Positions 32,025 through 42,267 are shown, counted from the stretch's first letter. The stretch: 64,000 bases of DNA from Undaria pinnatifida (GCA_012845835.1 JABAKD010000018.1:2747229-2811228); one strand, 5' to 3'. Numbers and translations: made by a program. Notes: generated by a model not told the origin, from the letters alone.

Positions 32025-32890
32025 ATCGTCGCCATATAAAGGGCGTGCGGTGGAACAACCCTCGTATATGAGATTGTGTTTCGTAGGGGCTACATCCTAT
32101 AGTACCATTCGCAAAATCCGCCCGATTACTGGCAGCAACCCTCCCCAAAGCAATACCTCGATTAAATGTACTACTACAATTCTCGTATAGCCAAAATGCC
32201 GCCTTCGGCGTACCCCGATTGCGTAATTCCCAATCCCGGAAGAAGAAAAATCTGCCAAATATCCACCCTGGTCCACCGTTGCCTTATGGGGGGCGTGTGG
32301 CGGGACAACTCTCGTACGTGAGGTTGCGTATCGCAGGGACTACTGGACGACCGTGATAAACCCTGCCCTAAAAGCATGCCAAGAAAAATACACCGCTCCA
32401 ATCCCACTAAGTATTGCAATTCTCGTAGACTAAAATTCTGTGTACCCTGCTTGCGTAACTGCGATTCGTCCCCCCCCTCCCGTGAGGTTAACCTGTAGCC
32501 TGGTCGTCCTACTACTCGAACCTCCAACCCTGCCCCTATTTCTGCTGGTATTGCAACCCCGCCCCTCCCCGAAGTTAACCTGCAGCCTGGTCATGTTCCG
32601 CTGTCCGCAGTCACCACCCCCCCCCGCGACACCTCTACTCCAACGATGGTGTGTAGTTCTTCGGGCTCCGCGTTCGCTGATGCACATGCCAGCACCAAGA
32701 TCCTCGCTCCTCGCTAACGGTTGTTAGTGTCTCCTTCGATAAATGTACGTTGTATTGCTTCCCCAGGTCCAGCATCTTTATGCGGTAGACTTTTACTCTC
32801 CGCGTCCTCCGCTAGTCCCACCACTCGCGCCAGCTGCCATCCTGCGTAGGTCGTTTTGAAATAGATGTACGAACCAACGATGTCAGGTGA
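32025..32890 (-). other. Region between pol and the 3' LTR
   Basis: About 870 bp downstream of the pol stop codon and inside the element. No domain is visible in its frames. Two related segments are seen: 32018-32080 and 32262-32330 both read CACCCTGGTCCA(T/C)CGT, then a TAT or TTATG, then GGGCGTG and a TCGTA(T/C). This resembles an old internal duplication about 245 bp apart. Confidence 0.5.
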
Positions 32891-35800
32891 TTACAGACTC
32901 GGCCGTGCTCGGACGTCACAGCACACCATATATCCGGTCAGTACATGTCTCTCGCCTTTTTCTCGGGCAATAGCTCGCTTAGCTACTTGGACTCTGTACC
33001 GGCGATATTTTGTGTTATCCCCTCTGACTTGCACGGGTTCTCCCGCCCAGTATCTCATCACCACGTTTCCGTACTGCGTTAAATCCTCTTCGTGTTCCCA
33101 TGTGGGGCGCTCTAGCTCATCCCAGTACGTATAATATTGCACCGCAATTTTGCCGCCCAGCCCTCTCGTCAGTCGGTGTTTGCTTAGTTTTCGGGGCGTG
33201 ACGCGGTGTGTGTCTAGCTCTGCGGTCACGTCGTCAGTCGTCAGGTGGAACGGGGGTGATATCTCCGAGTATTTGTTTAGAACGTAGTTGCTCATGGCCC
33301 ACGGCAAAAACCTCGGCGCAGTTTCTCCTCCGTGGGGGTTAAAGCATTTCTTACACCGGTGTACCGACAAGCGCGCATTTATCCCGCGATGACCGGGCTC
33401 ATCAGCTTTAATGTCCAATAGTAACTTCGGTCCCACTTCACGTCCATCAGCCATTTTATCGGGCCCGACCAATAACACCTTGTACGGTCCTGTCCAACAG
33501 TTGGCTAGTTTACTGACCAGCGCGAACGCCTTCACGTTCGAGCTGCCTTCTGCCGGTTTTATTACGTGTTTCCCTCCTCCCGTGATAGTGCTGTGGTCGT
33601 CATACACCCATACCCAGTCTCCCGTTTCGAACCTCGTTTTGTTGTTCATAATTTGCTCGATCTCATCGTTTGCGGCTTGATGCTTCGCCTTTGTGAGCCG
33701 GTCCTCCTCCCTTACTAAGTTATACGCGCGCACCTGCCTATCCCGCATCAACCCCAAGTAGTCGAGGTGGTCTCTTTTCTCGCTCTGGTGACCTTTCACG
33801 CCACTACCTTCTAAGATCGTCATCGGCAACCGTGGATAACGCCCGATGTGTACTTCATTGGGCGCCAAGCCTGTACCCCTGCTCACGTTGTTGTTGTGGG
33901 CTGCAATGGCGTGCAATAACATCTCGTCCCAATTCTTTTGGTCGTCTGCGATGAGATAGGCCAACATTTGGCACAGGGTGTGGTTCAACCTCTCCACCAT
34001 GCCATTAGTTTGGGGGTGGTATGAGCTCGTGTACTTTTTTACGGACCCCAGCATTTTGAAAACCCCCCGGCACACTACTGACACAAATTCCGTTCCGCGG
34101 TCAGATAAAAAGGTATGTGGGCATCCCCACCTCGGAATATAATCGTGTACTAACCGTGCAGCACAACCTTCCGTAGTTTTCTCTTCTTTCGTAATCGCGT
34201 ATGCCTCCGAGTGTCTGCTAAATAAATCCACCACTAGGAATACGTACGCATTACCTTTAGCCGTGGTCGGCAAGGGTCCCAACAGGTTCAAAGCTACCAT
34301 CTGTCCTGGTCTGTTCGGCAAAGGAAGGGATATCAGAGGCCACCGCACAGTTTGCCTCGTGCTTTTTCGGGCCTGGCAAGTATAGCATCTTCGAATCCAC
34401 CACTTTACGCTCTCAGCCATGCCAATCCACCAATAAAATCGCTGTAACAGACCCAGAGTCACCTTTTCGCCCAGGTGTACTGCCTCCTTGTGCGCACAGT
34501 CCATCACCCATGGTCTCAGCAGCAGCGGCACGTAGGTCCGCACCGGCTCGTCTCCCAGCAACCTCTCGTATTGTCCGGGATGTCTGTTCGGACGATCCGC
34601 AGGGACATGCGACGGACGTCGGACGAGCAGTTTATCGGAGTTGGGAAGTTCCATTAGTTCACCTTGCGCAACTAACCGTTTCACTTCCTGCACGTCCACT
34701 GTTGGGTTTAATCCGTTCCCGGTTATGTCGCTGCTCGGTGTGCCATTTGCTAAACACGTCATTACTACCCGCGCAGTGTCATCCTTACCCTGTGCCGCCG
34801 CCCAATCTTTAACCGTTTTCTGGCATAGATTTTTTCCAAACTCGCATGCCGCTTCACTGTTAAATTCCTCCTCTGGGATTTCGAGTAGTCCGGCATCGAT
34901 TTGACCCGCCTCGGCCCCTGCCCCGGCGCTATCGCCTCCTTCACCTGAATTTATTACTGCCACGTCCTGCTTTGACCTTGAGCCTAGAAGCTCCCTTCCT
35001 TCCTTGGTCATTGGGCATGCGTGTAACATTAGGCCGGGTTCTAGTTGGCCGCGGACTACGGAACTCTCGTCGGGATAGGTCAGCGGACTGTCGTCAGGTA
35101 CCGCATACACTCGCGGACCCTCCGGTGGTCTCGTCTGGTTTTGCTTACATTTTCGGTCCCTCTGTAGCCGCTGCCACGACAGTCGCGCCTGCTCGTCCGT
35201 GGTTGGTGGCGCCGGTCGATGTTCCTTCTCCCGCCCCTCAGAATGGTCGCCCGCCGGCATTGCCAGCCCACCCAAGAATGTTCCCGCCCGTCCCCGTAAC
35301 CGAGGCTGCACTCCGCTGGCACCTATAAAGTAAACGTCAATGTCCGTAGGGTCAGTCAGGCGTAGCTTAGCGTCGAGGGCGTCTTCTGTTGCCGGCAACG
35401 GCAGTCTAGACATGAGGTCCGCGTTCCCGTTCAATTTTCCTGGTCGGTACACTAACTTGTACGTGTATGCACTCAAGAAGTCATACCACCGTTGTACGCG
35501 GTTAACTTTCGTTGCGAGGCTCTCAAGGTTTTTTAGCGGTTGGTGGTCGCTTATTACGACGAATGGTATACCGTAGAACAGTTGCCGGTTTTTCTTCACG
35601 GCCCATACTATGGCGGCACACTCAAGTTCTGTCGCGCTCCAATTTTTTTCGTTGGGAAGCGTTGCTCGGCTTAGGAAACAGATCGGACGTGTCGTGCCAT
35701 CCCGCTGCTCCTGCTCGACCACGGCGCCCAGCCCGTCCACTGACGCGTCCGTGAATAATTGGAACGGCCGGTCCCCTGAGATTGCCGCGGGAAAGTCTGG

Positions 35801-38743
35801 AAAAGCCAAGACTCTGGGGCTCGATAGTTGTTCTAGCAAGGTCTGCACGATCTGAGTGTGTTCCGCTGTGAACTCAAAATGGGCCCCCTTCTTCAGTAGT
35901 GCATTCAGCGTGTTCGTTTCCGCGGCCATTTTTGACAAAAATTTCCTGTAGTAACTCACTGCTCCCATCAGTGAGCGCAGCTGACTGACGTTTGTAGGCA
36001 TCGGCATTTTTAGTAATGCTGCTACTTTTCCGGGGTCTGGTGCAATGCCTTCGGCTGTTATCCGGTGGCCTAAAAACTTCACCACTTTGACCCCGAGGTG
36101 CGCCTTCTTTGGTGCTAGTTTCAAATTAAAATTAGTGAGTCGTTCCAAGAACTTCCGGAGATCGTTGACATGTTCACCCCCATTTTTGGAAAAGCAGACG
36201 ATGTCGTCAATGAATAAACGTACCCGCTCCAAACCCTCGCACACGCGGAGCATGATAGACTGAAACCACCCTGGGCTAGACGCAAGTCCCATCGGCATAA
36301 CTGTCCACTCCCAGTTTCCGGATTGAGTGCATACCGCAGTCAGGGGGATGGAGTCTTCGTGTATGGAGCACTGAAAAAAACCGCTGACCAGGTCCATCGT
36401 ACTAAAAACCTGGGCACCGCCGAGATCAGCTAGTAGGTCATCTACCGTTGGCAACGGCAAGACCGGTATAACTGATTGTTCGTTGAGCCGCTTGTAGTTG
36501 CACGTTATCCTAGTCCTACCGTCCGATTTCGCGATAACGACTAATGGGGAGCTCCAGTTCGAATACGACCGGCGTAGGATTCCGGCTAAGACTAGTTTGT
36601 CGATTTCAGTTTGCACCTTTGCCGCCAGTACCGGAGAGTGGCGGTATGGTCGCTGCTTGACTGGCCGTGCATCGTTCTTCAGTAGTATTCGGAATGGATT
36701 TACGGTGACGTGACCTAGGTCTGTACTGTGACGCGAGAAACGATGTTCGTATGTACACAGCAGGTCTCCGAGAGTATCGATATCGGCCTCCGTCCATAAC
36801 GCCTTATCAAAATCGAATTGAATGTCGTGCAAGTGTGGTGGCACCCGTTTCCACAGACGTATGAAAGCTGCGCGTTGCTTCTCGTCTAAGGTTTCTAGCA
36901 CTGCTTCAGGGGGCTCGCGAGGTGCTTCAGGTGCCCTATTGGCCGCGTCCACCGCATTAACCGTTTCTAGAGGTGTGGTAATGAACTGCGCTTTGGCTAG
37001 GTCACTTTTTATCAGGGGCGCGCCCCCTGTTCCCAGTTTCATGCCCGGCTGCATTAAACAGGGTTGATCTCCCGTATGGCTGAAAGGAATTTCTGAGGTG
37101 CCGGCCTCAACTACTGCTTCCCGGGGTAACCAGCCTTTGTTGAATCGTATGTAATACATCCCGTCGGCCGCCTTCGTGCCGTCTGTATTAGTGATATCGA
37201 TTTTAACCCATGACACAGCGTTTGGAATTCTGCTCCGCTTTCCCGCAAAGCGGGCAACAACGGCCGTGCTACTGCTGGGTTCCACTAGCCCGACTGCATT
37301 GTTGACCCAATCTGAATAACTTTGGGCATTTTCGGCATTCCTCTGTTCGCGCGCGGTAAATGTTAACACTGTTTCGTTTTCATTGATGTCCACGTACTTT
37401 CGTATCGGAAATTCCGCCCATCCATCACGTCCGATTAATATAGCGTGCGTCATGGCGTCGTCGGGTACTACGTGCGCATGCACCGCCAAGCAAACCGTCG
37501 GCACGCGTCCCCCCCCCGAGACGATTCCCCCTTCCCCTCCCATCTGTATGTTTAGCCGTACGCTGCTGGATGTGATCAGTGGGATACCATGGAAGCCCCC
37601 CCATTTCCTTTCTGGTGTCTTTGACCACCCATTCTGTGACGCAGACCCACACGCCAGCATGCGCTCCCATACCTTGCTTTGAAAAAAGGTGGACGGGCTC
37701 CCGGTGTCCAGTAGTACCGTGCACGCATGCGTCCGCGTGGCCTTGGATCCCCCGAAGATGTGCGCTCGAGCCGTGTGTCGCCGCCTGTCCAGCGTTACTC
37801 TTCCCCCAACCGCTCGCGTGAACTCCGGCAGGTAGTCCGCCCGCTCTCCGGTTGCGATATCCACCTGGCACGGTGGGAAGACAGCGGGATGCTCGTTATC
37901 ACACTGGGGCTCGAGTACGTATATGCTGTCCGGCATACCTGGCGTGTTCGAAAAATCTCCGCTCTGAGCACGACTACTACTATTATGGCTCAGGGCATTT
38001 GAGGTCGTGTTGGATACGTCAACACATTCATCTCGCTCAAATATGGTCGGCATAATATCTACGTTTGTACATTGTTTCACTCGTGAGTGCTGTACCTTCC
38101 TCCGGGTGTTGCCACCTTTACCGTTACCGTTCAGTGTATGATTTGTCACTGTCGGCGGGGAAAACACGCGATCTTTGCTAGGTGGGCCAGATGTCGCTCC
38201 CCGATTCCAACCTCCCCGAGCTCTAAAATTACTACCTGTGGGGGGTATCTCTGGCTTCAAGTGATCAATTGAAGCGGGCCCGCTCATGACCCCGTTGACG
38301 TGGTGCAGTGACTCATATATGGTTTGACCACTCTCCAACACACTCAACGATTTCTCGTTGCTACGAACGAGTGATTTTCTCGGTAGCTTATCCCGAGTCC
38401 GTACACTGTCCGGACGGCCTAGCCCGCTCGCTTCTCTACAATAAGCGGCGGAACTTGTGCAAAGTGATGGTACCATGTTGGCTGCGCGCAATCGGACGGC
38501 GGGGTAATTACTTCCGCTCGCTCCGGAGAGACGACTACCGACTACACCCCCACTCTTACCGCTTATAGGCAGATCGTATCCTGCCTCTTGGCCTGGAACC
38601 GTGTTGTGCACCACGATTCCCGCCGAACTCTTCCGTGCATCCTGCGATTGGAGGGCCACCCCTCCGTTTCCGGTCTCCTTTGATCCGGATTTACCTGTAT
38701 TCGCATACGAGCGCAACAACGGGGGCCGTGGTGCTACCGGCAA
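32891..38743 (-). CDS. pol: Pol polyprotein: protease, RT, RNase H, integrase, chromodomain
   Basis: A 1950-residue frame. Domains by approximate residue: linker 1-340; aspartic protease with LLDTGS at 344; reverse transcriptase about 690-890 with the FIDDIV catalytic motif near 844; RNase H about 995-1115 (TDAS, ATELE, SDHQ, NADLMSRL); linker of about 290 residues; integrase HHCC finger about 1418-1457 ending CYTCQ; integrase core about 1478-1590 with SDRGTE and VERLN exactly 35 residues apart; GPY/F-like WTGPYKV about 1750; chromodomain-like end about 1860-1910 (YYTYW...PTWEHEEDL). The first core Asp appears as Asn in ALNLLGPLP (codon 34286-34288). The listed start is nominal: translation probably reaches pol from gag through the upstream TGA. 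Confidence 0.92.
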   Translation of the reverse strand: MPVAPRPPLLRSYANTGKSGSKETGNGGVALQSQDARKSSAGIVVHNTVPGQEAGYDLPISGKSGGVVGSRLSGASGSNYPAVRLRAANMVPSLCTSSAAYCREASGLGRPDSVRTRDKLPRKSLVRSNEKSLSVLESGQTIYESLHHVNGVMSGPASIDHLKPEIPPTGSNFRARGGWNRGATSGPPSKDRVFSPPTVTNHTLNGNGKGGNTRRKVQHSRVKQCTNVDIMPTIFERDECVDVSNTTSNALSHNSSSRAQSGDFSNTPGMPDSIYVLEPQCDNEHPAVFPPCQVDIATGERADYLPEFTRAVGGRVTLDRRRHTARAHIFGGSKATRTHACTVLLDTGSPSTFFQSKVWERMLACGSASQNGWSKTPERKWGGFHGIPLITSSSVRLNIQMGGEGGIVSGGGRVPTVCLAVHAHVVPDDAMTHAILIGRDGWAEFPIRKYVDINENETVLTFTAREQRNAENAQSYSDWVNNAVGLVEPSSSTAVVARFAGKRSRIPNAVSWVKIDITNTDGTKAADGMYYIRFNKGWLPREAVVEAGTSEIPFSHTGDQPCLMQPGMKLGTGGAPLIKSDLAKAQFITTPLETVNAVDAANRAPEAPREPPEAVLETLDEKQRAAFIRLWKRVPPHLHDIQFDFDKALWTEADIDTLGDLLCTYEHRFSRHSTDLGHVTVNPFRILLKNDARPVKQRPYRHSPVLAAKVQTEIDKLVLAGILRRSYSNWSSPLVVIAKSDGRTRITCNYKRLNEQSVIPVLPLPTVDDLLADLGGAQVFSTMDLVSGFFQCSIHEDSIPLTAVCTQSGNWEWTVMPMGLASSPGWFQSIMLRVCEGLERVRLFIDDIVCFSKNGGEHVNDLRKFLERLTNFNLKLAPKKAHLGVKVVKFLGHRITAEGIAPDPGKVAALLKMPMPTNVSQLRSLMGAVSYYRKFLSKMAAETNTLNALLKKGAHFEFTAEHTQIVQTLLEQLSSPRVLAFPDFPAAISGDRPFQLFTDASVDGLGAVVEQEQRDGTTRPICFLSRATLPNEKNWSATELECAAIVWAVKKNRQLFYGIPFVVISDHQPLKNLESLATKVNRVQRWYDFLSAYTYKLVYRPGKLNGNADLMSRLPLPATEDALDAKLRLTDPTDIDVYFIGASGVQPRLRGRAGTFLGGLAMPAGDHSEGREKEHRPAPPTTDEQARLSWQRLQRDRKCKQNQTRPPEGPRVYAVPDDSPLTYPDESSVVRGQLEPGLMLHACPMTKEGRELLGSRSKQDVAVINSGEGGDSAGAGAEAGQIDAGLLEIPEEEFNSEAACEFGKNLCQKTVKDWAAAQGKDDTARVVMTCLANGTPSSDITGNGLNPTVDVQEVKRLVAQGELMELPNSDKLLVRRPSHVPADRPNRHPGQYERLLGDEPVRTYVPLLLRPWVMDCAHKEAVHLGEKVTLGLLQRFYWWIGMAESVKWWIRRCYTCQARKSTRQTVRWPLISLPLPNRPGQMVALNLLGPLPTTAKGNAYVFLVVDLFSRHSEAYAITKEEKTTEGCAARLVHDYIPRWGCPHTFLSDRGTEFVSVVCRGVFKMLGSVKKYTSSYHPQTNGMVERLNHTLCQMLAYLIADDQKNWDEMLLHAIAAHNNNVSRGTGLAPNEVHIGRYPRLPMTILEGSGVKGHQSEKRDHLDYLGLMRDRQVRAYNLVREEDRLTKAKHQAANDEIEQIMNNKTRFETGDWVWVYDDHSTITGGGKHVIKPAEGSSNVKAFALVSKLANCWTGPYKVLLVGPDKMADGREVGPKLLLDIKADEPGHRGINARLSVHRCKKCFNPHGGETAPRFLPWAMSNYVLNKYSEISPPFHLTTDDVTAELDTHRVTPRKLSKHRLTRGLGGKIAVQYYTYWDELERPTWEHEEDLTQYGNVVMRYWAGEPVQVRGDNTKYRRYRVQVAKRAIAREKGERHVLTGYMVCCDVRARPSL

Positions 38744-38767
38744 GTCGGCCCACTTACCGCCGCCTCC

Positions 38768-39130
38768 TCAGTTGTTTCTACGCGTCCTACGGTTCTCGTG
38801 CCATTGGCACAACCGCTGCTGCCACCTGCGCCACCGTGTCATTACCTCTGCTGGTGTCCCCTCGCCCACCGCTGGGTGAATTATGTTCGACCGATTAATG
38901 TATGCAGCTGGACAGTTGCGGGCAAAATGGGTATCGTCCCCACAGTTTAAGCAGCGTGGACCAAAAGCTCTGCGAGCAGCATCTTTAGACTCGCGGTCTG
39001 CATAGTGGATGTAAAAGGGTGGCTCATCATTATTTTTTCCGAAGCCTCCTTGCTTCTGCATGATAGTGTACACCTTGCGAAATTCTGCTTCCTCATCCTC
39101 GAAGTCAGCCTCGCTTTGATCCACCGCCAT
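38768..39130 (-). CDS. gag: Gag C-terminal part with CCHC zinc knuckle
   Basis: 120 residues: an acidic N-terminal segment, then C-LN-C-GDDT-H-FARN-C (CX2CX4HX4C), then a basic tail RRTRRNN before a TGA at 38768-38770. It binds RNA as nucleocapsid. It is in the same frame as pol, with only that stop between, so readthrough would give a Gag-Pol fusion. Upstream the frame stays open to a stop near 39200, close to a G/C-run. The true N-terminus is therefore probably the capsid part in another frame, reached by a frameshift or hidden by an indel. The ATG used here is nominal. Confidence 0.75.
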   Translation of the reverse strand: MAVDQSEADFEDEEAEFRKVYTIMQKQGGFGKNNDEPPFYIHYADRESKDAARRAFGPRCLNCGDDTHFARNCPAAYINRSNIIHPAVGEGTPAEVMTRWRRWQQRLCQWHENRRTRRNN

Positions 39131-39275
39131 GACTCCCCTAACTTTTGGCTGCCGTAGGTTTTTAGGTATGTCCTGCTTCTCATTACCATCTGACTATCCC
39201 CCCCCCGGATACGAGTCGAGTGGCTCGCTACCGTCTGGTTTAGTGACAGGTCATCCAGCGCGGCCAGAAGTTCGT

Positions 39276-40916
39276 CTACATCTGAGAATGTACCGTGCGC
39301 ATATTTCGGCCCGAAAAGATCTGTGCGCTCAGGGACGCGAACTGGTCATCTATGCTAGTCTTAATAGCAAGCTGCATGGTTCCGTCGTCGGGTGCGACTT
39401 GGCCCAAACACCTGACATTGGACACTAACAGTCGTAGCTCTCCCTGGTACACCGAGAAGGGCGTTCCATGCGGAACTACTAGATTTTGTAGGGCCTGCAT
39501 TACGGTGGCCGGAGAGGCCCGGCTCAAACCCCGACACAACGCACGCAATATGTGATCAAACACTTCCTGACCGTTCTGACCCGCATCCAGTAGCTTGCCA
39601 CCCTGTGCAAACGCGTCCGTGACCAGAGTCTTCATCGGGGCCGCCTGCGCAGAAGACGCGCGCACGGAACGGAGGACATGTCGCTCTAAAACTTTCTCCC
39701 AGCCTCTGGTCCAGGCGACCGATTCCGTATCATCGCACGCTACCCGTACACTCTCAATGGCATTTCGCAAGGCGGACGTGAAGTGTACGAGTTCTGGTAC
39801 GTTGTGGTCAGAAGAAAAAGGGATGCAGGGTAGAGCGATCAAGACATTGGTGTCAAAACGGGCATATGCAGGTTTGATGCTGTGAGTGTTAGACGCGCTG
39901 TCCCCCCCCCTTCCGCCGCTTCTAACTGTCGCGCGCCCGTCAGTAGTCGTGGTGGATGCGTGTCTATCGCGCTGACCCTCCTCGTCACTCAGACTTGACT
40001 CTAACTCGTACCTGTTACGACTCCGGTGGTTGCTGCTGTCACGATGTCCGCCCCTCTGGCCGTGAAAGCCGCCGCCCCCACTATTTCCGCGTCCGCCCCA
40101 TCCACTGTCACCGCGACCCCCGTCCTGCTGCTGGGCTTTGTTGTGACCATGGTGTCCCTCCTCGCGATGGCCAACGTCCCCCCCGTTCCCCCCGATGCCC
40201 CCGCCACCCGTGCCAGCGACGTCCCCAGGGTCGCCTCCCCCTCGTCCGTGATACTGCCTGACGTCCCCGCACTCGGCGCTATACCCGCTGCGACCGCCTC
40301 CAGGACCGATGCTCGGGTCGCCACCACCGCGACTTCCGACGCCCCCTCGGTTGGTCCCGCTTCCCTCGCCCACCGTGTCGGGGGTGCACTCCAGACCTAA
40401 GAACTCTTCGATGACGAAGCGCGAGGAACCTGGATACAGCCGCCGCAGTTCTTGGAAAGCTTCGAACTTTGAGAGGTTGACCCCGCTCTCGCCCATGACG
40501 GCTCCGACAGTGGGCGCACGCGGGCCCCGGCTTAGGGTAACCGTGAGCGTCGGGTTCTCGGGGTCGTACGGTTCGGGTGTCGCCTCGGGGAGGCGGCTAT
40601 CATCTTCCAGTACGAGGTAAGCGCGAGACTGCTCTCGTTCCACCCGTCGCCTTGTTAGCAGGTCTTCGGTCTCACGGGTCTTCTGCCTCTCGAGCTTGAC
40701 CCCCCGCTCCGCTTCTGCCGACGTTTCGTTGCTGGCCAGAATTTCTTCTTCGATTGCTGCAATTGCTGAGTTGTACTCCGATTCCCTTTTCCTCCGTTCC
40801 ACGCGGATGGCGTCGAGGCGTTCTTGGGCAGCTTGGCGCACCACCCGTTGCTGCTCTACGACTCGGAGGTGCTCCTCCCCTTTTCTTGCAGACTCGTCCC
40901 TTTGGTTACGGAGCAC
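39276..40916 (-). CDS. gag: Gag central part: coiled coil, Gly-rich region, capsid
   Basis: 546 residues. Roughly 1-110 is charged and heptad-like (Arg/Glu/Gln/Lys rich), probably coiled coil. About 180-320 is Gly/Arg/His-rich and likely binds nucleic acid. About 355-535 is helical and fits the capsid position of a Ty3-type Gag (LPCIPF...LVHFTSALRNAIE). The frame ends shortly after RTVHSQM. In a neighbouring frame the sequence continues with plausible acidic, helical protein (DVDELLAALDDL), so an indel near the TTTT run at about 39313-39316 is likely. No catalytic residues are expected. Confidence 0.65.
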   Translation of the reverse strand: MLRNQRDESARKGEEHLRVVEQQRVVRQAAQERLDAIRVERRKRESEYNSAIAAIEEEILASNETSAEAERGVKLERQKTRETEDLLTRRRVEREQSRAYLVLEDDSRLPEATPEPYDPENPTLTVTLSRGPRAPTVGAVMGESGVNLSKFEAFQELRRLYPGSSRFVIEEFLGLECTPDTVGEGSGTNRGGVGSRGGGDPSIGPGGGRSGYSAECGDVRQYHGRGGGDPGDVAGTGGGGIGGNGGDVGHREEGHHGHNKAQQQDGGRGDSGWGGRGNSGGGGFHGQRGGHRDSSNHRSRNRYELESSLSDEEGQRDRHASTTTTDGRATVRSGGRGGDSASNTHSIKPAYARFDTNVLIALPCIPFSSDHNVPELVHFTSALRNAIESVRVACDDTESVAWTRGWEKVLERHVLRSVRASSAQAAPMKTLVTDAFAQGGKLLDAGQNGQEVFDHILRALCRGLSRASPATVMQALQNLVVPHGTPFSVYQGELRLLVSNVRCLGQVAPDDGTMQLAIKTSIDDQFASLSAQIFSGRNMRTVHSQM

Positions 40917-40938
40917 GTCCGTCTCCTCCTTACTCTGC

Positions 40939-41886
40939 TTATAATCCCTTTCCGCCGGGGTGGATCATTCCTGCTCGTGGTTTCTGCGGGAACGATTTTA
41001 AGGGGGCAGGGTCGGCGGGGGTAGGGTCCGCGAGTGCTGCAAACCGGTTGCCCCAAATTCCTGGATGGTACGCGAGTTCTGCTTGGGAGGCAGCAGAGGG
41101 GCGAGCAGGCGCAAGCGGGGTGACCTCGTTGATTAATTCGTTTTCGATGGATGCAGCAAATTCGGCGTCACGTTCTACGTCTTGGTGTGTCCGGGCAGCC
41201 GCCTGTGCGACCCGCTCATACTCTTCTTCCTGCAGTTTTTTCGCCAGTTTTACATCCTCATGGTACATGGGGGAGTGGGAAGGGACAGCGCGCGCATACG
41301 CCTCTACCGGTGGCCGGGCTCCGATGGGAACGATCGCCCCCCCGGGTCCCGCGGCAGTTGCTACACATAGGCCCGACGAAAGGGGTGCAATACCGAGCGC
41401 CATACATTTTTCCTCGAAAGTTAAGCCCACTCCCAACGTCGTCACAGAAGTAATCACTTCCAATCGTACCTTGGCTTTCTGGTCTTCGTGGAATGACGGG
41501 ATGTTGGGGAGCTCGGGAGACGGCTCCTCGTCGTCGCTGCTCCTTTTCCCCGTCACTCACCCTCCCTTGACAGCAGAGGCGGGGAAGGTCTCCGCGGCTT
41601 TACGGACGGCGGCTGCATACGTAAGGCCGGGGTGGGCAACAGCGGTAGACAAGGACGAGGAGGGACGGAAACGCATGGGCGGGGGGGAACGGAAAGGAAC
41701 ATCGTCAGCTCGGGATTTCGCCGAAACTTCTCCCCTATCAGTCTCATCATACCCGTCGATTTGGTGATTCGACCCTGCCTCCGACACCGTGGACGTCTCC
41801 TCTCTACCCTCTTGCTCCCTCGAAGCGATCGATCCGCTCAACCCTCGGCCCGCTCGTAGAGAGCGCGGGGTACGGAAACGCCACAA
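40939..41886 (-). CDS. gag: Gag N-terminal part, interrupted by one TGA
   Basis: Two open frames in the same phase, 41560-41886 and 40939-41556, are split by a single TGA at 41557-41559. The downstream part (about 205 residues) has EKCMALGIAPL and a charged helical stretch KLAKKLQEEEYERVAQAA, then ends GMIHPGGKGL. The next gag piece (39276-40916) follows in a different frame after about 20 bp. I place this as gag by position; no family motif is certain. The TGA could be mutation, sequence error or a recoded stop. Confidence 0.5.
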
Positions 41887-42217
41887 CTACGTTCGGAGGA
41901 ACCACCGGGCCGCCTGCACTCGGAACCTGAAGCTCGTCCTCCCGCGGACCACTCTTAGGGAGTGCGGGGCTACCGTGACCTGCCCGCGGCCCTCTGTTGC
42001 TCAGAGCGGGGTCTTCCTCCTTCACCGCGGTGGTGGAAGAGCTACTAGCCCCCCCACCGGTGAGTGCATCGGTCGCACCAGCACCCGTCGCACGTGCTGC
42101 CCTAGCTTGATCCTGGCCTACACGCTGCGAGCGCCGTACGGGGTTCGCTTGTGAGCTCGCGCCCACCGAACCCTCCCTCCTCACTCCCTCTTGTTCACCT
42201 GACTTTTTCGGACCCAT
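41804..42217 (-). CDS. First open frame after the primer-binding site
   Basis: From the ATG at 42217 (MGPKKSGEQEG) this gives 137 residues rich in Gly, Ser, Ala and Pro, with a basic start. The open frame reaches back into the LTR, but the ATG at 42217 is the first that follows the primer-binding site. It overlaps the next gag piece by about 80 bp in another frame. It may be the Gag leader joined by a frameshift, or a separate small protein. Confidence 0.4.
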   Translation of the reverse strand: MGPKKSGEQEGVRREGSVGASSQANPVRRSQRVGQDQARAARATGAGATDALTGGGASSSSTTAVKEEDPALSNRGPRAGHGSPALPKSGPREDELQVPSAGGPVVPPNVVVAFPYPALSTSGPRVERIDRFEGARG

Positions 42218-42267
42218 CTTCTTCCTGCTGTTCTCCCAAGCTTCCTGGTGGACGCGAGCTAGTCTTG

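Noticed and set aside
40754..41767. 337-codon plus-strand frame
   Set aside because: Antisense to the gag region of the large element; no start context, domain or repeat support. GC-rich antisense frames stay open easily.
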